Assembly (NCBI GenBank): GCA_003833135.1
Contig: QZLH01000011.1
Coordinates: forward strand, 221,536-285,535
DNA from: Oehlia diaphana
Lineage: Eukaryota; Glomeromycota; Glomeromycetes; Glomerales; Glomeraceae
DNA: 64,000 nucleotides
Reading direction: 5' to 3'
Shown here: in pieces, positions 57,558-64,000 of the stretch
Layout: each line of letters begins with the position of its first letter
Position numbering within the stretch: the stretch's first letter is position 1
Made by a program: the position numbers and the translations under genes
The notes under the pieces: generated by a model
Seen by the model: the letters and a program-made list of their open reading frames with translations, nothing else
What the model was told of the DNA's origin: nothing
The model's database searches: none

Positions 57558-58653
57558 ATGAATGCTTCTCGTATAACTTGCTTAATACCTTCAATTAATA
57601 AAACGAACTTTATTAAACATGTGAAATTTAATGAATTATTTATTAATATAGGGAAAGGAAGAAAATCTTATTCGATATACTCTTCTCTTAAACCTGAACC
57701 AGAAATTAGAGAAATGATAGCTAAAAAATATAGAATTGTTAGTAGTATAGTATTAACAAGACCACCACAAATTCTTCGAGATTTACACCCATTTGAAAAA
57801 GAATATTATTTATATCAACAAAAGTTAGAACAAATTCATTCACCACCATTTCCTCAAGATTTTTATTTTAAAAAAGGTAGCATAGCAGAAAAGAGATGGA
57901 ATAAAAGAAAAGAACAAGATAAAAAGAACGCTTTATCAGTTTTTAGTGAATTTAATGATAGTTTAAAAGATAAATCTGATATTGTTAAAGGTGAAGAAGA
58001 TATTAACAATGATAATAAAAGTTTAGGTGATGTTGAAGAAGAAGAAATTAAAATTGCTAGTAGAATAACTCAAGATGATTTAGATAATAATTTGAAATCT
58101 TTGAATAGAGCATTACATAGAACTTTATATCTCATAGTAAAAAAACCAAGAGATGAACATGCATGGCAATTTCCTCAAGGTGGTGTAAACAACAGAGAAA
58201 GTTTAGTTCAGGTGAGATTCATAGTGAGTTTGTTAAATTTAAAATAAATGCATAAAAATTTAAATATATGTTTATATGTTTAATAGGCCGCTGCTAGAGA
58301 ACTTGAAGAGGAATGTGGTAATAAAATGGACGTTTGGTTTGTAGGTAGAAGACCAATTGGTTGTTATAAATATGCATATCCAAAAAATTTTGTTAAAGAC
58401 GACAACAAAGATATTAAAGGATCCATGGTATGATTTACTGCATATCTTAAATTTCTAATATATAATAGGAAAAAAAATAATAATAAAATTTTTTTGCTAG
58501 GTATTTTTCATGAAAGCTCATATATTTGCGGGACAAGTACATGTAGATCAAAAAGAAATTGTAGACTTTGCTTGGGTTACAAAACAAGAAATGAAGAATT
58601 TTGTAACTAATAACTATTATTCTGCCGTTTGGGACATGCTTTCCGAAGTTTAG
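57558..58653 (+). CDS. MRPL46: Mitochondrial large-subunit ribosomal protein mL46
   Basis: Three exons (57558-58211, 58287-58427, 58501-58653) code for 315 residues. mL46 has an N-terminal domain and a NUDIX fold without the usual hydrolase activity. Visible features: a presequence to about residue 40, SSIVLTRPPQILRDLHPFE, HAWQFPQGGVNNRESLVQ, AAARELEEECGNKMDVWFVG (a NUDIX box remnant), RPIGCYKYAYP and the C-terminal DFAWVTKQEMKNFV. The middle (about 130-175) is acidic and low in complexity. Length is close to the fungal and animal forms (about 280). Together with the RNase III-like gene it forms a head-to-head mitoribosomal pair. Confidence 0.93.
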
Positions 58654-58935
58654 AGTTTTTATTAGGATGTACTGTAAAAAAAGCAGACTTGCTTACTATT
58701 TATATTAAAAAAATTATTTTAATTTAATTAAAAAAAAGTTTTTTTCATAATATTCTTTTTAAAGTTTTCACTAAAGGAATTTAAAATTCATTGCGGACAT
58801 TATTTCATAACTAAAGGAATATCAAAGGTTATTACCAAAATAAAGTATCTAATAATTACTACATCTCATTCATTTAAATCTATAATGTTCTATTCCTTTA
58901 ATTTCACTGAAAAGTATAATTTCACATAGATTAAA

Positions 58936-60961
58936 TTAATTAAATTCTTTCCCATTAATATGTTGGTAATCGTTATTAATTTCATCATCAATTTTATGAC
59001 GTACATTATTATATTTACTCAATAGATCAAATAATTCAGGAAAAACTGTCTTATGTACATCTGATGCCCAAAGGAAATCTACAATAAAATAATTTTTTTT
59101 TTAAAAAAAAAAAAAAATTTCAATTATTTATATATTAAATATTTCCAAATTACTTACCTAAATGTTCATAAGGTCGAACTTCTTTCGTAAATACGGGTTT
59201 GGGTAATTGTTTCAAAAGAACTTTAATATCCACTAAACTATCACTTCCACCATAAAATACTCCAATAGGTGTTTTAATTTGTCTAGTAGGAAATTCATGA
59301 CAATAATATCCCATTGCTGTAGAAGATGAATATGGTGGTAATTCATCATACATTTGAAATTTCCTTGCTCTAATAATTTGAAACCAGTGCTAAAAATACA
59401 AAAAAAAAAAGAAAAAAAAAAAAATTTAATTTCAAATTAAAATTTTATATTAATAATTTAATTATTTTACTTACTACTAAACTTTTTACACTCGTAAAAC
59501 TATATAAATGGGAATATGATACAGATTTTTGATCCTTGGTCATATTTTTTCCTTCCCAACCAAATAATAATTTCATACATCTATCAAGAAGTTCAGTGTA
59601 AATTGGTGGAGACAAAACTTTTTGCCAAAACATTGTCATTGTTAAAAATGCTTTGCGTCCAAAGAAGAGATATACAATGTTAGGTGAAGCTTTAATAAAA
59701 GCATCAACGATAGGATTTTGCAACCCTAAATAATAAAAAAAAAATTTTTCTAGTAATAAGTAATGTATAAATATTTCAAGAAAATGATTTTAAATTTACT
59801 TTACCTACTGGACTAGTGGCAGGGGCCAATGCAATAAAGAGATTAACCTTATTGTTTAATGATGGGTTTATTGAAAGAGCCGCAAAAGATTGTGCAGTTC
59901 CTTGTGAAAATCCAATATATGTAAGTGATGGTACACCAGTTGTCTCAAGAATATACTAGGAACGATCATAACAAGAGAAATATAATTAATAATTTAACCT
60001 AATATAATAAAGAAAAACTAGTTTAAAATATTTACATCAATTGTATCTGGTAAATCAAAAAGAGCAAATTCATCCATAGAATATTCCCAGAATTGACCTT
60101 CACTTGGTTTATATCTTGTGTGTTTCATGGAATACTTATTACCACGAGCATTTCCGAACCAAACATCATAACTTAATAAAAAAAATCATTTTAAGTCAAA
60201 TAAAATTCATTACTAAAGGATTTTAAAAATTTTTTAAAAAAAGGTACATACCCCGCATCAGCCAACAAGAAAGGCAATTGCCTTTCCTCTTCCATGTTAC
60301 ACATCCATATCTCACTACACATCATAAGTCCATGATATAATAATACCACTGGTTTTTTCTCTTTTGTTTCTTTTGTTGATGAACGTGGATATTTCGTTCG
60401 AATAGCCGAAAGTGGAATACCACAATTATTGAATACAGATTCTATATGTGATTCCGCTGATTTATCATCATTATCATCAGAAAATTTTCCGGTTGGTATA
60501 CGATGAATTCCGAGGAGATAATCATCTCGAGTCTTTACGATATGTTCTTCCATACTATATCCCCTATTGGTTTATTAAAAATATCGTTTTATTATCTAAA
60601 AGAGTATCGATCGATTTGTTTATTAAATAATTAAGATAAATACCAGTACTCAACCATTTCACGAAAGGTAGTTGAAAATTGAATGATTTTAGCGGGATCC
60701 GTTCGAGTATCTTCATGTTTCATCGAGTATAACCTAATTAAAAAAAAGGAAAATTTCAGTTTCTGTTCAATAATAATTTTACAAGTTAAAAAAAAGAAAA
60801 AAGATTTACTTTTGACTTAGACTCCTAAGATATTCTAAAACGAAATTAGGAAAACAATATGTAACTAAACGAACTGAACGTTCAAGGAACAGGAAAAATA
60901 ATCCAAATACCAAAGCCTGGTAATCTCGAGAATTGAGTCGACTTATGATGGGAACTTTCAT
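58936..60961 (-). CDS. Acid-lipase-type alpha/beta hydrolase (steryl-ester or triacylglycerol lipase)
   Basis: Eight exons (60810-60961, 60644-60733, 60252-60563, 60036-60171, 59805-59955, 59475-59725, 59158-59389, 58936-59078) give 488 residues. An N-terminal hydrophobic segment (YQALVFGLFFLFLERSVRL) suggests membrane or lipid-droplet anchoring, as in yeast Tgl1 and Yeh1/2. The fold shows VVLLYHGLMMCSEIW, YDVWFGNARGNKYS, the nucleophile elbow GFSQG, the acid in GVFYGGSDSLVD and the histidine in EHLDFLWASDVH, so the catalytic triad is intact. The yeast enzymes split steryl esters; the substrate here is inferred only from family. A polar insert lies between VKTRDDYLLGIHRIP and the HG motif. 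The gene is divergent from the carrier gene. Confidence 0.9.
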
Positions 60962-61708
60962 TCTTTTATATTTGTCAAAAATTATTTTTATCTAATTATA
61001 GAAATACGAAAAAAAAACTCAGATAAATATGATGAAATTGAAAAAAAAAAAAAACTGGAGTTTATTATAACAAAGCATCTAGATCGAACTTGCTATAATT
61101 GTGACGATGCATACAACGTGCAAATGATACATTTTTGTCGATGAATGACATAATTAAGATCTATTTTAAGAATAATAAGAATTACATCTGTGAGTAAAAA
61201 CAATGTTCTCGGGTATTTTTAAGCAAGTATTTTTTGCATTAAAGGGTAATAAATAAACAACTATAAATTACATCACACCAAGATCATTAAATAAAACAAA
61301 TAAATGATTTTATCTCTTAAAAATTTTAGATATAAAGAGTAGACATCCCACAACTTAAATTATTTTCCGTTCTCTTGCCTAAAAAAAATTTTCATAATGT
61401 GCACGTTGTGATTGTAAAATAACATCATAATTGTTAATAGTCATAGACGTTGATCTTACTCGTTAATTTGTATAAAATATAAAGAGCTTAGTCATAATTA
61501 ATCTCTCTCAAATTTTATTAATTACAAGTGGCGTATGATGATCCTAATATCAGCCGTTATTAGGTAAGCAATATGATTGGTAGATTTGTAGATTAAGTTT
61601 TTTATGCATAACATTATTTGTTTAAAAGGTAAAAATTTTCCCATCAAAAAATAAAACCAGTAAAAAAAAATATGAGGATGAACATACTTTTTAAACATAC
61701 TCGCATAC
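60962..61708. promoter_or_regulatory. Divergent region between lipase and carrier genes
   Basis: 747 bp with no coding signal. It is the longest gap between divergent starts in the window. It is A/T-rich apart from a few mixed blocks. Confidence 0.4.
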
Positions 61709-63280
61709 ATGAACACTAACAAAAAACTTGGAATCCTCCCTAACGAAACCGACAAAATTAAGCATTCCATTGCTGGAGCCGTCGCAGGTTGTGTCAGTTC
61801 TATTGTAACGTGTCCTTTAGACGTAGTAAAAACTAGGTTACAAAATCAAGGCAAATTTGATCAAAGTGTACCCTTATATAGTGGTACAGGAGGTATAACT
61901 TTTAAGTTATTTTTTATTACTTTATTATAAAAATAATTTAATTTATCAATTTTTATTTAGGAACTTTAAAGCGTATATGGGTAGAAGAAGGAATTCGTGG
62001 GTTATATCGTGGACTTGGACCTACATTATATGGATATCTCCCAACTTGGGCTATTTATTTCAGCGCATATGATTATTTCAAAGCAGCATTTGGAGCTCAT
62101 GCAGGTAATATTCGCAAGATATTATTTTAAGTATTTAAATACTTTAAATTTAGGAAAATTTATTAAGAGAGAAAATAATAAGTTAAAAATGTATATAATT
62201 CAACAAATAAATCGCGTCAATTATTTAATAAAGTGATTTAATATGATGGAATTAAATTGTTGAAAGCAAATTAGAGGTGGAAATTATAATTAGATGTACT
62301 GAATTATATAATGTACGCGATTTTTCATTTATAATATAAATTTTATTATTATTATTTTTATTGGGAAATTCTCATTTTTTTTTTTCTAAGCAAGAACTTA
62401 TAAGACAACATTATTATCCCGATCTTTGAAACCAATTTGTGATAGGACGAACCGGAAATCACCAATGGGTTGTGCATATATTCGCGGCCATGGGCGCAGG
62501 TGCCACGAGTACTATAGTCACTAATCCATTATGGGTGATAAAAACACGGTTCATGGTATTTGTTAATAATTAAGATAATGAAATAGTACCACACACACAA
62601 TTCCTTTTTTCCGAGTTTGATTTCCGATTTTATTTTCTGTTAATTTTTCAAAAAAAAAAAAAAAAATTGTTCATAATCTGATCGATTATTTGCAAATTAA
62701 TCTTTGAAATAATTATATATAGACGCAAAATGAAAGAACAACATACATGTACAAGAATACATTAGACGCTTTTAGAACAATATATTCAACTGAAGGATTT
62801 AGGGGATTTTATAAAGGTCTTGGTCCTTCATTAATGGGTGTAAGTCACGTTGCTGTACAATTTCCTTTATATGAAAAATTGAAGGTTTGGCTAAGTAAGT
62901 TTAATTTATTGAATCATCATCATCTAATAATTTAATATCTATTGACATTGATGAGAATGAATATTCTTTTTTTAGAACAACCTGATCAAGATCATTTATC
63001 CAATCTTTCGATTTTATTCGCATCATCAGTTTCAAAAATGGCTGCATCAGTCGCAACATATCCACATGAAGTAGTTCGTACACGTTTACAAAATCAAACG
63101 CGTAAACCATTTAAATATGATGGAGTATTCCATGCTATAAACGTAATAAGGCACGAAGAAGGCTGGCTAGCTTTTTATAATGGAATGTCAACAAATTTAT
63201 TGAGAACTGTACCTGCAAGTGCTTTAACAATTTTAACTTATGAGATATTAGTTAGAAGGTTAAATGCTAAAGGTAGTTGA
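61709..63280 (+). CDS. Mitochondrial carrier, NAD/pyrimidine-nucleotide type
   Basis: Five exons (61709-61892, 61961-62104, 62446-62555, 62723-62894, 62976-63280) code for 304 residues, the normal size of the SLC25 family. Three repeats each carry the PxD/ExxK/R signature: [21 protein letters not shown] and [11 protein letters not shown]. The text [20 protein letters not shown] and [20 protein letters not shown], with tryptophan in the second signature, fits yeast Yia6/Yea6 (NAD) and the related Rim2/SLC25A33/36 (pyrimidine nucleotide) group. It should exchange these across the mitochondrial inner membrane; the sequence alone does not choose the substrate. Intron 2 is unusually long here (341 nt). 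Confidence 0.9.
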
Positions 63281-63771
63281 AGGAGGGATTTATTGTCATT
63301 TACTTTGTTATATATATATATATATATTTTTATTATTATTTTTATTTATTTCTTAAAAATGGTTAAAATAAAAAAAAAAAAAGGTAATTATTGGAGGGGT
63401 ATGAACATTTTGGTGGGTGTTATCTGCGTGTATAGGAAATGGCGGAAAAATAAATTTTTTTTTTTTTTTTTGCATATCGGACGATAAATTAATAAAATCA
63501 TTTTTATTGAGGTTTTTTATTGGTTATCATGATATTAAATCGGTAACAAAATAAAAAAAAAATATTTTTTTTTTATTTAAAAAAAAAAAAATTAAAAAAT
63601 TATAATAATTGATGGAATAATTATAAATAAGTTCTTTTTCTACCATACATTAATATTTAGCTCTAACATGTTCATTATTTATTAACAAAAAAGGGAACAC
63701 TCATACATACATATAATTTAGCTTTAAACCATGAAAAAATTTTATAAATAATAATATTTTTAATTAAAATA
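63281..63771. other. Convergent intergenic region
   Basis: Between the carrier and GET4 stops. It holds long A and T runs, a TA repeat near 63312 and no coding signal. Confidence 0.45.
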
Positions 63772-63936
63772 TCAATCTAATTCACTTTGAGAATTAATTC
63801 TAGAATTAGATCCACCGGATGATGATCCAGCACTTTGTGGAGTAAATAAAGAATTCATTAGATCTTGGATCAAATTGAATTGTTGTGGTCGTTGTGTTCT
63901 TAAATTGAAGAATATTTCTCCAATTTTATTTAACAA
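63772..63936 (-). CDS. GET4: Last exon of a GET4-like gene (partial)
   Basis: Only the 3' terminal exon lies in the window: 55 codons with the stop at 63772-63774 and an acceptor at 63937. The text LLNKIGEIFFNLRTQRPQQF, then IQDLMNSLF and a serine/glycine tail, fits the C-terminus of Get4/TRC35, which hands tail-anchored proteins to the Get3 targeting ATPase. The rest of the gene lies beyond base 64000. With so little sequence the call is tentative. Confidence 0.55.
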   Translation of the reverse strand: MLNKIGEIFFNLRTQRPQQFNLIQDLMNSLFTPQSAGSSSGGSNSRINSQSELD

Positions 63937-64000
63937 CTAAATTTAAGATATATATTAGAGAGTTTGTCTTTTTAAAAAAACACAATATAGATTTGAAAGA

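Overview
This window looks like nuclear DNA of an early-diverging, very AT-rich fungus, most likely an arbuscular mycorrhizal fungus (Glomeromycotina, Rhizophagus-like). The reasons are the low GC content with long A/T runs, the many short introns, a MATA-HMG type HMG-box gene, typical fungal housekeeping genes, and several introns with minor-spliceosome (U12-type) signals, a class that most Dikarya have lost. I joined exons by hand, and every multi-exon model below keeps an open frame across all its junctions. Species and expression cannot be read from the sequence.

Layout. 1-8.5 kb: HMG-box gene, isoprenylcysteine methyltransferase, an unrecognised acidic protein, a TMEM230-like protein and a mitochondrial J-protein. 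8.6-20.7 kb: CutA-like protein, a Gemin5-like WD40 protein, V-ATPase subunit c, RPB12, RAD51 and a TMEM234-like protein. 20.9-33.5 kb: glutaminyl-tRNA synthetase, mitoribosomal uL4m, a lysine-rich protein, GCN20/ABCF3, LSM7, a Tim17-family protein and GMPPA. 33.8-50 kb: AP-1 mu, PIG-B/GPI10, a proline/alanine-rich membrane protein, an empty 2.6 kb gap, ASA1/GNB1L and an importin-7-like karyopherin. 50-56.3 kb: a decayed region holding a broken gene, small tandem repeats, a transposon-end-like sequence and a relic of uL4m. 56.3-64 kb: RNase III-like mitoribosomal protein, mL46, an acid-lipase-type hydrolase, a mitochondrial nucleotide/NAD carrier and the last exon of GET4.

Most strands alternate, so ten gene pairs are head-to-head, nine of them separated by only about 135-330 bp. 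The genes are mainly housekeeping: translation (QARS, uL4m, mL46, mL44-like, GCN20), RNA processing (LSM7, Gemin5-like), glycosylation and GPI anchors (GMPPA, PIG-B), trafficking (AP-1 mu, importin, GET4, V-ATPase) and DNA repair (RAD51).

Main discoveries. (1) Five introns in four genes carry U12-type signals, two of them with AT-AC ends; four of the five lie in three adjacent genes (GMPPA, AP-1 mu, PIG-B). (2) Two loci 31 kb apart look like a duplicated convergent pair (uL4m plus RNase III-like mitoribosomal gene) in which each copy has lost the opposite partner. (3) One intron of the Gemin5-like gene has GC-AG ends.
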